NCBI RefSeq assembly: GCF_013337765.1
Contig: NZ_VBSB01000018.1
Location: forward strand, 52,644 to 116,643
Reading direction: 5' to 3'
Source of the DNA: Mycolicibacterium sphagni
GTDB lineage: Bacteria > Actinomycetota > Actinomycetes > Mycobacteriales > Mycobacteriaceae
DNA: 64,000 nt
Shown here piece by piece: positions 18,990-27,874 of the stretch. Within the stretch, counting starts at the first letter, position 1. Every line of letters begins with the position of its first letter. Position numbers and translations under genes: made by a program. The notes under the pieces were generated by a model that ran no database searches, had not been told where the DNA came from, and was given only the letters and a program-made list of their open reading frames with translations.

Positions 18990-19348
18990 TCGCGCGACCC
19001 CCGCTTCAGCAGCACAAACGTCGTTTCGGACACCCTGCCAAACCCAAGCGATCGCTGCAACACCCGATCATCTCGAATCCTGTCGGTTGGAGGCTACCGT
19101 GCCCCGGAAAATGACACTCTCAAATCCGTCCTCACCGGGACGTTCTGCTAGCCGACAAAAGCTAGGCAATATCACTTGACCATCTTCAAAAAATCTGCTG
19201 GATGTTTATGTAACAATGCCTCGACTCGAAGGCCGCATCGTCCCAGCTGTCGACACCGACCAGCGGGATGGGCGGTCGACCACACCCTTAGTGGGCATTG
19301 TCGATGGCTGGCAACCTCCGGCCATCAACGAACCGGAGGCATGAGGTT
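18990..19348. promoter_or_regulatory. Divergent intergenic region with a possible 42-codon upstream ORF
   Basis: This is 359 bases between glycosyltransferase 2 (minus) and the epimerase (plus). The stretch 19165-19215 is clearly more AT-rich than its surroundings (runs of A, TTTATGTAACAATG) and is the best promoter candidate. An ATG at 19216 opens a 42-codon frame ending at TGA 19342-19344, only 4 bases before the TTG chosen for the epimerase, so it could act as a coupled leader ORF. No homologue is recognised. Confidence 0.35.
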
Positions 19349-20413
19349 TTGTCAGAATCCGTTCTGATCACCGGCGGGGCCGGGTTTATTGGTTCCGCGC
19401 TCGCGCGGCGTCTGGTCGAGGCCGGCTACGAGGTCGCCGTCGTCGACGTCCTGCACCCGCAGGTGCATGGCGGCCAGGCGGCGATCGACCTACCGCCATC
19501 GGTTCGACTGTTCACCGGCGACGTCACGCATGCGCCGGACCTGGATGCCGTGCTTCGACTGTTCCGACCGGCCCAAATCGTCCATCTGGCGGCCGAGACA
19601 GGGACGGCACAGTCGTTATCCGAGGCGACGCGCCATGGTGCGGTCAACGTGGTGGGCACCACTCAGCTCCTGGATGCGCTGAGCCGCTCAGGCCATGTTC
19701 CCGAACAGTTCGTCCTGGCTTCGTCCCGCGCTGTCTACGGCGAGGGCGCCTGGCAGTGTGGCGAACACATCTTCTATCCGCAGCCTCGCAGCCATGCTCA
19801 GCTCGAGGCCGGCATCTGGGATCCCCAAGGTCCCACGGGCGAGCCTGCGGCTCCGCTCGCGAGCTGTGCCAGCCGCACCGAGCCCCGTCCCACCAATATC
19901 TACGCGGCGACGAAGCTGGCCCAGGAGCACATTCTGGCCGCGTGGGTAGCAGCTCGTGACACCAGTCTCAGCGTGCTGCGCCTCCCGAATGTCTACGGCC
20001 CCGGTCAGTCGCTGACGAATTCCTACACCGGAATAGTCGCGCTGTTTGCCCGATTGGCACGCGAGCAGCATGCATTGGAGGTGTACGAGGACGGCCGCAT
20101 CGTGCGCGATTTCGTCTACATCGACGACGTCGTGGAGGCACTCTTTTCGGCGGTAGCAGCACCGGCGACGAAAGCCCGTTGCCTCGACATCGGCTCTGGT
20201 ACTCCGACCACGATCCACGAGCTGGCTCGAACGATCGCCGGTATCTGCGGAGCCCCCGAACCCGTGGTTGTGGCGAAGTTTCGCGACGGTGACGTGCGCG
20301 CCGCGCGATGTGACATCGAGCCGGCGGTGACGGAACTCGGCTGGCGCCCCAAATGGTCACTCGACGCGGGGCTGCCCGCCCTGCTCGACTGGATCGGTAA
20401 GCAGCCAAAATGA
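19349..20413 (+). CDS. NAD-dependent sugar epimerase, probable dTDP-L-rhamnose 4-epimerase
   Basis: This extended short-chain dehydrogenase converts NDP-sugars at C4. It has the Rossmann motif GGAGFIGSALARR near the N-terminus, HLAAETGT, the SSRAVYGEG serine region, a YAATK (Tyr-x-x-x-Lys) pair, NVYGPGQ and RDFVYIDDVV. The SSRAVYGEG form and HPQVHGG insert are what I associate with dTDP-rhamnose 4-epimerases, which make 6-deoxy-L-talose, a standard GPL sugar (GepiA role). The start is uncertain: TTG 19349 has GGAGG 9 bases before it, and the frame is open to ATG 19298. With rmlABCD later in the window, both dTDP-rhamnose and dTDP-6-deoxytalose could be supplied. The substrate call is an inference. 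Confidence 0.8.
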   Translation: MSESVLITGGAGFIGSALARRLVEAGYEVAVVDVLHPQVHGGQAAIDLPPSVRLFTGDVTHAPDLDAVLRLFRPAQIVHLAAETGTAQSLSEATRHGAVNVVGTTQLLDALSRSGHVPEQFVLASSRAVYGEGAWQCGEHIFYPQPRSHAQLEAGIWDPQGPTGEPAAPLASCASRTEPRPTNIYAATKLAQEHILAAWVAARDTSLSVLRLPNVYGPGQSLTNSYTGIVALFARLAREQHALEVYEDGRIVRDFVYIDDVVEALFSAVAAPATKARCLDIGSGTPTTIHELARTIAGICGAPEPVVVAKFRDGDVRAARCDIEPAVTELGWRPKWSLDAGLPALLDWIGKQPK

Positions 20414-20524
20414 GCTTTCACACCCGAACATCACGCGCCACGTTTGGCAACGACGACCAAGTGAAACGTGCTCCGTTCGGTAACTTCGCCCGGATGTCCT
20501 CCACACAGGATATCGTCGATTTTC

Positions 20525-21454
20525 GTGATTGAGCTCGACGCTGTAGCTAAGACGTTCAACGGCGATGTACAGGCCCTAGAGGACGTGACCTTCTCTGTCG
20601 AGCCGGGGTCGGTCTGCGGTGTGCTCGGCCACAACGGCGCCGGCAAGACAACGACGATAAAGATCCTCTCGACGTTGCTGCGGCCCACTTCCGGTCGGGC
20701 GATTGTGGCCGGCTTTGACGTCGTCCGAGACCCCACCCGGGTACGTGAGTGCATCGGGATCACCGGACAGATCGCAGCGCTTGATTGGCAGCTCACCGGG
20801 CGAGAGAATCTGGTGCTGTTCGGGCGGTTGCGGGGAATGCGTCGCAAACATGCCCAATTGCGCGCTGACGCTTTGATCGAACAGTTCGACATGGCGCATG
20901 CCGCCCATCGGCGGTTGGCCGACTACTCGGTCGGGATGCAGCGCCGCATCGACATCGCCGCTTCACTGGTGGTTCCACCCAAGGTGCTGTTCCTCGATGA
21001 GCCGACCACCGGGTTGGACCCTCGCAGCCGCCGCGCAGTGTGGGACACGGTGTCGGCACTTTCAGATCAGGGGGTCACGGTCCTTCTCACGACCCAATAT
21101 CTCGAAGAAGCCGACCTGCTCAGCGATTCGATCGTCGTCATCGATCATGGTCGTGTCATCGCGAGCGGGACCGCTGAAGACCTCAAGAGCCGCGTCGGAT
21201 TCAGTTACTGCACCGTGAGTCCGGTCAATCCGGCCGACCTGTTCAAAGTCTTCGAAGTTGTCGCCGATCTCGAGGGTGCCGAGTCCGATGTCGAGGCGAA
21301 CGCCGTTTCGGTGCTGGCTCCCGACGGCGTTGCGACGCTCAGCGAAGTTTTTCGCCGGGTAGACAAGCTTGCCATCGAGCTGGCCGACATATCCCTCCGT
21401 AAGCCGTCGTTGGACGAGGCGTTTTTACACCTAACCCGGAATGTCACGACGTGA
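20525..21454 (+). CDS. drrA: DrrA-type ABC transporter ATP-binding protein
   Basis: This ATPase powers a lipid or antibiotic exporter. It has Walker A GHNGAGKTTT, a signature-like YSVGMQRR in place of strict LSGGQ (usual for DrrA), Walker B VLFLDEPTTGLDP and the switch region TTQYLEEA. Its C-terminal tail of about 90 residues is the DrrA-type extension. The start is uncertain: GTG 20525 gives VIELDAVAKTFNG at the N-terminus, and the frame is open to GTG 20468. It overlaps the permease gene by 4 bases (GTGA). DrrABC exports phthiocerol dimycocerosates in M. tuberculosis, and a similar role for the local glycolipid is likely. Confidence 0.9.
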   Translation: MIELDAVAKTFNGDVQALEDVTFSVEPGSVCGVLGHNGAGKTTTIKILSTLLRPTSGRAIVAGFDVVRDPTRVRECIGITGQIAALDWQLTGRENLVLFGRLRGMRRKHAQLRADALIEQFDMAHAAHRRLADYSVGMQRRIDIAASLVVPPKVLFLDEPTTGLDPRSRRAVWDTVSALSDQGVTVLLTTQYLEEADLLSDSIVVIDHGRVIASGTAEDLKSRVGFSYCTVSPVNPADLFKVFEVVADLEGAESDVEANAVSVLAPDGVATLSEVFRRVDKLAIELADISLRKPSLDEAFLHLTRNVTT

Positions 21455-22206
21455 CGGCGGTTGCCACCCTGACGGAGCGAATCGTTCGCGGCTCGCTACG
21501 AGAGGACCTTCCGTTCGCGCTTGCAGTGCCCGCCGGCCAGTTCGTCATCTTCAACTTCGCGCTGCAGAATGTGATCAACACCGGAGCAACGAGCTACTCC
21601 CAGTACATCCTCCCGGTCATCGTCGTTCAGTTCACCTTCCTCGCCGCGCTCATAACCGTTGATCAAGCTGCCCGAGACCAGCAGTCCGGGTTCGGGATTC
21701 GGCTACGCACACTTCCCATTCCGTTGGTGGCACCACTGATTGCGCGCATGCTGTACTCCCTCCTGCGTGGCGCGCTGGCCCTAGCCGCCACGATCGGCGT
21801 CGGATACGCATTCGGCTTTCGCATGACTGGCGGATTTTTCTACGCGGCGGCGTTTACCACTTTGGTTCTGGCTTTCACGCTGGCACTCTCGCTCGGCGCT
21901 GATGCCACGGGGTCAAGAATGGCGGGGTCAGCAATATCGAAAAACGGGACAACCAGTCAATTGCTCTTGGTTCCCCAAATGTTGTTGATCATGATGTCGA
22001 CCGGACTGGCACCGGCTGACGCATTTCCCACCTGGGTACAACCGTTCGTGCGTTATCAGCCGGTTTCGCAGGTGACAGAAACCCTCCGCGCGTTCGCCTC
22101 TGGGCATGTCGCGCTCGGCAATCTGATGAGCAGTGTCGCCTGGTGCCTCGGGTTGTTGGTGGTGTTCGGCGCTGTCGCTGTCCGGGCGCAGAGGCGTACG
22201 GAATGA
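21451..22206 (+). CDS. drrB: DrrB-type ABC-2 permease
   Basis: This 251-residue ABC-2 membrane protein has about six hydrophobic helices. It starts at GTG 21451 inside the stop of the ATPase gene and ends in an ATGA overlap with the second permease, so the three are translationally coupled. The C-terminal half carries the ABC-2 pattern of a proline-bearing external loop (FPTWVQPFVRYQPVSQVTE), which is matched in the next gene (MPSWVQPLIRFQPMWAAVD). The two permeases therefore probably form a heterodimer. Confidence 0.88.
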   Translation: MTAVATLTERIVRGSLREDLPFALAVPAGQFVIFNFALQNVINTGATSYSQYILPVIVVQFTFLAALITVDQAARDQQSGFGIRLRTLPIPLVAPLIARMLYSLLRGALALAATIGVGYAFGFRMTGGFFYAAAFTTLVLAFTLALSLGADATGSRMAGSAISKNGTTSQLLLVPQMLLIMMSTGLAPADAFPTWVQPFVRYQPVSQVTETLRAFASGHVALGNLMSSVAWCLGLLVVFGAVAVRAQRRTE

Positions 22207-23030
22207 CCACGGACTCAGTGCCCAGCAATGCGGCCACCACAAACGCACCACTGCGAAGCTCGCTCGCCAGCGAAAGCCTGTTATTCGCCAACCGGCTCTT
22301 CACGCACTGGCGGCGCGAGCCGGTGGTGGCGATACAAGCTCTGCTGTATCCGAGCTTCCTGCTCATCACCTATTACTTCCTGGTCGCGAAGTCGATGATG
22401 AACGTCACCGGCAAGGACACGCTGTACGGTTTGGTGCCGACATGCGCGATCGCAGGCGCTGTGTTAGGGGCACTGGCAGCCAGTTCCACTCTTCACATGG
22501 AACGCGACCACGGTCTGCTCAGCCGGTTCTGGGTGCTGCCCGTGCACCGGGCCAGTGCACTGACGGGCAGGCTGCTCGCCGACGCAACTCGGACATTGGC
22601 GGGCACCGTCGTGATCACTGCGGTCGGCGCCGGCCTCGGACTTCGATTCAACGGCAGCCTGTTTGCTGTGATCCCATTCATGTTGGTGCCCGTGGCGGTG
22701 GGCGTCGTGTTCTCGACGGCTATGATCGCGATCGCGGTGCGCTCGGCAGATAACAAGCTGCTTATCTGGCTGGGAGTCCCGGCCATCGCCATGGTTTTCG
22801 CCAGCTCTGGTGCTCCCCCGATCGAGATGATGCCGTCATGGGTGCAGCCGCTGATCCGGTTTCAACCGATGTGGGCGGCGGTTGACTCCATGCGCGCACT
22901 CGCCGAGGGTCGTCCCGCGCTGTCTTCGCTGTTGGTGACGCTTGCATGGGGTGTCGGACTGGCGGCGGTGGTCGTGCCGGTGGCGATCCGCGGCTACCGT
23001 ACTGCGGCCGAATCCGGGACGCTCGCATAA
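22203..23030 (+). CDS. drrC: DrrC-type ABC-2 permease
   Basis: This is the second permease of the exporter, 275 residues from ATG 22203, which overlaps the previous stop as ATGA. A longer frame from 22143 is less likely because the overlap fixes the start. It has about six membrane segments and the loop MPSWVQPLIRFQPMWAAVD. The N-terminal 35 residues are hydrophilic and lie before the first helix. It ends 33 bases before the convergent glycosyltransferase 3. Its coupling to the ATPase and DrrB gene makes a complete exporter. Confidence 0.88.
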   Translation: MTTDSVPSNAATTNAPLRSSLASESLLFANRLFTHWRREPVVAIQALLYPSFLLITYYFLVAKSMMNVTGKDTLYGLVPTCAIAGAVLGALAASSTLHMERDHGLLSRFWVLPVHRASALTGRLLADATRTLAGTVVITAVGAGLGLRFNGSLFAVIPFMLVPVAVGVVFSTAMIAIAVRSADNKLLIWLGVPAIAMVFASSGAPPIEMMPSWVQPLIRFQPMWAAVDSMRALAEGRPALSSLLVTLAWGVGLAAVVVPVAIRGYRTAAESGTLA

Positions 23031-23063
23031 CGCCGTCCACCAAAGCGGGCCGCCGGTCAGGGG

Positions 23064-24347
23064 TCAGTGGACGCGATCCAGGCGGGCAAAGTCCTCCAAC
23101 AGCTTTGCGGCGGCAACGACGCTCTCCGAGGGCGTGGTGAGCCGGGTGGCGAGCTCGCGGGTCCGGGCGGCGTATTCCGGGTCGAGAATGGTGCGTAGGT
23201 CGGCGACCAGAGTCTTCTCGGTGGTGCCCGAGAAGCGCCGCGAGGTGCCCACTTTGAGTCGTTTGAGCTGACCTCCCCACAGCGTCTGATGCAGATCGGT
23301 CGACAGGATCAGCGTCGGCGCTCCTGCGCGCAGGCCTAGGGCAGTGGTGCCGGTACCACCGTGGTGCACGACGGCGCGGCAAGCCGGGAAGATGGCCGCA
23401 TAATTCACCGCACCCACAACCTTGACGTGCTCGAAATCGGGGACGTCGCCGAAGCTCTCGCCGGCGGTACCGACTAAAGCCCGCGCGCCGACCTGAGCAC
23501 ACGCCGAGGCAATCATGGCGATCGTGTCTGCCGGCGACTTCACCGGCATGCTGCCGAACCCGAAGAAAATCGGCGGCGATCCCGCCGCAATCCAGGACGC
23601 GACGTCCTCGTCGGCGGCCGTCGCCAACTCCATCGTCAACGTACCGACAAACGGTCTGTTGAAGGGTCGGCGCCCGTTGCCTTCGGCCCATTCGGCCGCC
23701 AGCCCCGGAAAACATGCCTCGTCATAGGCCTGCATCTCCAGCCATCCATGTGCGCCGATCGACCACGGCCAGGGGCCCTTAGCCTTCGGCAGGCCAAGTT
23801 CACGACGCTGCGCGTCATCGAATTTCTTCTCAGAACCGCCCCGAGACAGCCACTCGTACGCCGTCATTGCGGAGCGAACCACCGGCGCCGGCAGCGATGG
23901 GATGAGCTGGCCATTGGCTCGCGTCGGGAACCAATGCAACGTGGCCAACGGAATGCCATGGTGCTCGGCCACATTCGCGGCCAGTCGCTCGAATGCCAGG
24001 TTGCTGGTGAAGAGCAGATCGGCCCCGTCAGCCAGCGCCGTCAGGGCTTTGCTCATCTCGCCCCAACTGTTACGTGGTGTCGAAATCGCACGGCCCAACC
24101 GGCTCAATTCCCTGACCTTCCAGGGACTGCCGAAGAACGTTGTCCAGTAGTCGCGGTACGCATCCATGATGTCCTGTAATACCGGCCCGTACGCGACCGC
24201 GGTCAGCCCAGCGGACTCGGCATAGCCGACCAGATCGGGCGCGACCGCGATACACACGTCATGCCCACGACGCTGAAGCTCACGGCCGATAGCCGCACAC
24301 GGCTCGACCTCCCCGCGACTCCCCCAACTCGCCAGCACGAATTTCAC
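23064..24347 (-). CDS. GT1-family glycosyltransferase 3
   Basis: This 427-residue copy starts at GTG 24347 (KFVLASWGSRGEVEPCAAIG). It carries FFGFGSMPVKSPADTI and a donor site HHGGTGTTALGLRAGAP then STDLHQ, closest to copies 2 and 4. It lies downstream of the third acyltransferase-SGNH gene, which in turn overlaps glycosyltransferase 4, so 23064-31487 looks like one minus-strand operon. It is expected to act on the membrane-facing lipopeptide in the cytoplasm. Donor unknown. Confidence 0.9.
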   Translation of the reverse strand: MKFVLASWGSRGEVEPCAAIGRELQRRGHDVCIAVAPDLVGYAESAGLTAVAYGPVLQDIMDAYRDYWTTFFGSPWKVRELSRLGRAISTPRNSWGEMSKALTALADGADLLFTSNLAFERLAANVAEHHGIPLATLHWFPTRANGQLIPSLPAPVVRSAMTAYEWLSRGGSEKKFDDAQRRELGLPKAKGPWPWSIGAHGWLEMQAYDEACFPGLAAEWAEGNGRRPFNRPFVGTLTMELATAADEDVASWIAAGSPPIFFGFGSMPVKSPADTIAMIASACAQVGARALVGTAGESFGDVPDFEHVKVVGAVNYAAIFPACRAVVHHGGTGTTALGLRAGAPTLILSTDLHQTLWGGQLKRLKVGTSRRFSGTTEKTLVADLRTILDPEYAARTRELATRLTTPSESVVAAAKLLEDFARLDRVH

Positions 24348-24413
24348 GGCAGACCAAACCCTTTCATCTGGTAGTCGTCCAGTTTCGTCGGTGTGGGTGC
24401 GGTGTGCGGCATG

Positions 24414-26612
24414 TCAACCATGGGCCAGTGCCCGGTCGGCGAGCGCACCAATGGCTGGCACCAGCAACCGTGAATATTCGTTTGTGATGTGATTGGAGTC
24501 GGAGTAGACGAGGGTGTTGCCGACGACGGCCGGGCATCGGTCTGCGGTGCAGAACAGGTCGGTGAGGTCGGCGTACTGTCCGCCGCCGGCTTGCGTGGCG
24601 GCCGACTCCGCCGCGATGCCGGAGGTGTTGACGGCGGTCGATCTCAATGGCGTACAGGCCATTACGTCATCGAGATGTCCAGACAGACAGACGGGTACCG
24701 ATGTGTGCGGATCTGGATTCGGGCCTAGCACCAGCACCGTCGATCCCATCGCGCGCAGTTGCTGCACGAGGCGGGTCAGGCTCGCGATCCACGCCGAGTC
24801 GTACGCGGCATAGCCCGCCGTCGGCGGCGCCGTTTCGTCGAAACCGTATCCCCGCCACGTATCTACCACCACGAGTCGTGGATGCTCGGTACGTAGCCGG
24901 GTGATGATCTGAGTGCGCCACTGCTCGCAATGTGACGAGTTTTCATTCACATCCCGAAACAGGCTGTTCTGGTTGTACAGGTCCATAAATGGGCAGCCTG
25001 CCTTGGCCAGCACTTCCAATCGCCAGTGCTGCTCGGTGGCGACCTGCTCGAGCGCCGGGGCCCACATATAGGCGTGGGAGTCGCCGACCAGGGCCACTGT
25101 CGTCGCCGAGGTGACATCGCCCTTGGCGCACTCCGGGTGCCCGCTTTGGACGAAATCGCGCAGGCAGCCGTCGGCCGGAAATCCCGGTTGCTCGACGAGC
25201 CCGGCGAGCGGGGGGTCAAGGTTCGACGGCACCGCGGTGAGACCTGCCGAAGCAGCGACCGCAGCCTGCACCTCGCCGAAAGCCCGTTGCACTGCGGCGT
25301 CGTAGGCGGCCATTGGCGAACCCGCCGGAGGTGGCGAGGTCGCGGTGACATGCGGCGTCGCAGCCGGTGCGCCGCGCCCCACCGGAGTAGGCACCACCGT
25401 CAGCAGCGTCAGACCCACACAGACCGCGATCGCGGTGGCGACACCCCCAAGGGCGAGGCTGCGCCAGGGTGAGTTACGGATCGTCGGGGAAAACCGCAGC
25501 GGATTCTCCAGACAGCGCAAGGTGAGCCACGCCAGCCCGGCGGAGAGCAGGGCCGCGGCCAGTCGGGCGGGCAGCCCGAGCCTGTGGCCGGACAATTCCG
25601 GAGCCAGCACCAGTACCGGCCAGTGCCACAGATACCACGAATAGGAGATGCGCCCGATCGCCTGCATCGGCGACCACCCCAAGAAGTGCCCACAGCCCAG
25701 CGAGGGTGTGGCACAGCCGGCGGCGATCACCAAGATCGCACCTACCGTGGGCAGCAACGCGGCGGTACCCGGGAATAGCGTCGTCGGGTCGAACCAGATG
25801 CAGGCCAACACGATCATGCCCAGCCCAGCCCAGCCGATGACCGACGCGACATGTCGCGGCAGTCGGCGCCAGTAGCCGGCGGTGAGGGCGACCAGCCCAC
25901 CGAGGGCTAGCTGCCAGGCCCGGGTCGGCAGCGGGTAGAACGCGGTGACCGGCGCCAAGTATGTAGTCACCAGTGACAATGCGAAGGACCCAACCGCGAC
26001 CAGTGTGAGGACCACCAGGAAGGGCTGTTGCGAGACGATGGACTCGGCCTTCTTGCGCCGGCGCACTCGCCCCATCAGCCAGGCTGTACCGAGGAACATC
26101 GGCGCCCACACCAGGTAGAACTGCTCTTCGACACCCAAGGACCAGTAATGGAGGAACGGCGACGGGAACGAATGGGCGGTGAAATAGTCGACACCCTGCT
26201 GCAGGAATCGGTAGTTGCTGACGTAGAGCGCGCTAGCGATTCCGTCGTGAAGGACGGATGGCACCCGCAACGGCGGCAGCAGAAGGAACGAGGCGATCAT
26301 GGTGATGACGCCGACAGCGGCTGAGGCCGGCAAAAGTCGCCGCGCCCGAGCCCCATAGAACGCGCGCAGCCGCACGCTGCCGGTGCTGTCAACCTCACGC
26401 CAGAGCAGTCCGGTGATCAAAAATCCGGAAATCACGAAGAACACGTCCACGCCGACATAGCCGCCGGTGACCCCCGGCATCGCAGCGTGGAACAGGACCA
26501 CGGCTACGACCGCTACCGCACGCAAACCCTCGATGTCCGGGCGGAACGTCGTCTGCACTTTAGGCCGACTCTGCACTTCTTCGGCAGAGTTAACGCTCGT
26601 CAACGAGTGCAC
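24414..26612 (-). CDS. Acyltransferase-3 / SGNH fused membrane O-acyltransferase (copy 3)
   Basis: This 732-residue protein is the third member of the family in the window. It has FRPDIEGLRA, VGVDVFFVISGFLIT and SYSWYLWHWPVL in the AT3 part, and GDSHAYMWAP plus a closing DSNHIT in the SGNH part. It has the standard GDSH where the other two copies have GDSN. The GTG start at 26612 lies inside the end of glycosyltransferase 4 (13-base overlap), so its translation depends on that gene. It is expected to acylate a sugar on the outer side of the membrane. Confidence 0.92.
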   Translation of the reverse strand: MHSLTSVNSAEEVQSRPKVQTTFRPDIEGLRAVAVVAVVLFHAAMPGVTGGYVGVDVFFVISGFLITGLLWREVDSTGSVRLRAFYGARARRLLPASAAVGVITMIASFLLLPPLRVPSVLHDGIASALYVSNYRFLQQGVDYFTAHSFPSPFLHYWSLGVEEQFYLVWAPMFLGTAWLMGRVRRRKKAESIVSQQPFLVVLTLVAVGSFALSLVTTYLAPVTAFYPLPTRAWQLALGGLVALTAGYWRRLPRHVASVIGWAGLGMIVLACIWFDPTTLFPGTAALLPTVGAILVIAAGCATPSLGCGHFLGWSPMQAIGRISYSWYLWHWPVLVLAPELSGHRLGLPARLAAALLSAGLAWLTLRCLENPLRFSPTIRNSPWRSLALGGVATAIAVCVGLTLLTVVPTPVGRGAPAATPHVTATSPPPAGSPMAAYDAAVQRAFGEVQAAVAASAGLTAVPSNLDPPLAGLVEQPGFPADGCLRDFVQSGHPECAKGDVTSATTVALVGDSHAYMWAPALEQVATEQHWRLEVLAKAGCPFMDLYNQNSLFRDVNENSSHCEQWRTQIITRLRTEHPRLVVVDTWRGYGFDETAPPTAGYAAYDSAWIASLTRLVQQLRAMGSTVLVLGPNPDPHTSVPVCLSGHLDDVMACTPLRSTAVNTSGIAAESAATQAGGGQYADLTDLFCTADRCPAVVGNTLVYSDSNHITNEYSRLLVPAIGALADRALAHG

Positions 26613-27874
26613 CGCGATCGGGCGAACTTCTCCACCAGATCAGCGGCGAGTGCAGCACCGTCCGCGGGCTTGGTCATCTTGGTGGCGAGTTCGCGAGCTC
26701 GGACGAGATAGTCGGGCGCGAGGACCGTGCGTAGATCCTCGACCAATGTCTGCTCTGTGGTAGCCGAGAAGCGCCGACCCGTGCCCACCTTCAGTCGCTT
26801 GACCTGTGATCCCCAAAGTGCCTGGTTCGCGTCCGTCGAGAGAATTACCGTTGGGACTCCCGCACGCATCCCAAGGGCCGTGGTGCCCGCGCCACCGTGA
26901 TGCACGACCGCCCGGCAGGACGGGAATACCTCTGCGAAATTCACCACGCTCACGACCTTGACGTGGTCGAACACCGGGACGTCGGTGAAGTCATCCCACG
27001 CCGCTCCAACCAGCGCGCGCTCGCCCAACCGCCCGCTGGCTGCAGCGATCATGGCCAACGTGTCCGCCGGGGATTCCACTGGCATGCTGCCGAATCCGAA
27101 GAAAATCGGCGGTGCACCCTCGGCGATCCAGGCAGCCACGTCATGGTCAGCCTGCGTCGTTAGTTCGAGGGTCAGCGCGCCGACAAATGGTCGCTGCTCC
27201 CCCCATTTGGCCCATTCGGCCGCCAGTCCCGGGAAGCACACCTCGTCGTAGGCCTGGATCTCCAACGGTCCGCGATCCATCACCCGCCGTGGCCACGGCC
27301 CGCCTGCCGGGGGCAAGCCCAGTTCGCGGCGCTGCTCCGTCTCGACTTTCCGCGCCCAGCCACCCCGAGACAGCCAGTCGTACATCGCCATTCCGGAGCG
27401 GCCAACCGCCGCGGGCAAAAAGGGTGTGAGTTGGCCATTCGGCCGCATCGGATACCAGTGCAGCGTGGCCAACGGAATGTCGTGATACTCCGCGATATTC
27501 GCCGCCTGCATCTCGAAACCTACGTTGCTGGTCAACAGCAGGTCGGCCCCATCGGTCAACGCAGTCAGCGTTGTGCTCATATCCGCCCAGGATTGGCGAA
27601 GAGGCTCCCACATCTCATTCAACAACCGGGACAACTCGCGAACCTTCCACGGGGCGCGGAAGACTCCGGTCCAGAAATCGCGGTAGGCATCCATCATGGC
27701 CTGCAAATCAGAACCGAAGGCGACCGTCTCCGGCACCGCCGACGAGGCATAGCCAACCAGGTCCGGCGGAACAGCCAGCCGGACATCGTGCCCTCGGCTC
27801 ACCAACTTACGACCCACGGCAGCGCAGGGCTCGACTTCGCCTCGGCTGCCCCAACTTGCCAGCACAAGTTTCAT
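26600..27874 (-). CDS. GT1-family glycosyltransferase 4
   Basis: From ATG 27874 this is a 424-residue enzyme opening KLVLASWGSRGEVEPCAAVG. The frame is open upstream to 28093, but the family start and an ATGA overlap with the upstream acyltransferase gene fix the ATG. Motifs are FFGFGSMPVESPADTL and HHGGAGTTALGMRAGVP followed by STDANQ, the same subgroup as copies 2 and 3. Its 3' end overlaps the next gene by 13 bases. Donor and acceptor are unknown. Confidence 0.92.
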   Translation of the reverse strand: MKLVLASWGSRGEVEPCAAVGRKLVSRGHDVRLAVPPDLVGYASSAVPETVAFGSDLQAMMDAYRDFWTGVFRAPWKVRELSRLLNEMWEPLRQSWADMSTTLTALTDGADLLLTSNVGFEMQAANIAEYHDIPLATLHWYPMRPNGQLTPFLPAAVGRSGMAMYDWLSRGGWARKVETEQRRELGLPPAGGPWPRRVMDRGPLEIQAYDEVCFPGLAAEWAKWGEQRPFVGALTLELTTQADHDVAAWIAEGAPPIFFGFGSMPVESPADTLAMIAAASGRLGERALVGAAWDDFTDVPVFDHVKVVSVVNFAEVFPSCRAVVHHGGAGTTALGMRAGVPTVILSTDANQALWGSQVKRLKVGTGRRFSATTEQTLVEDLRTVLAPDYLVRARELATKMTKPADGAALAADLVEKFARSRCTR

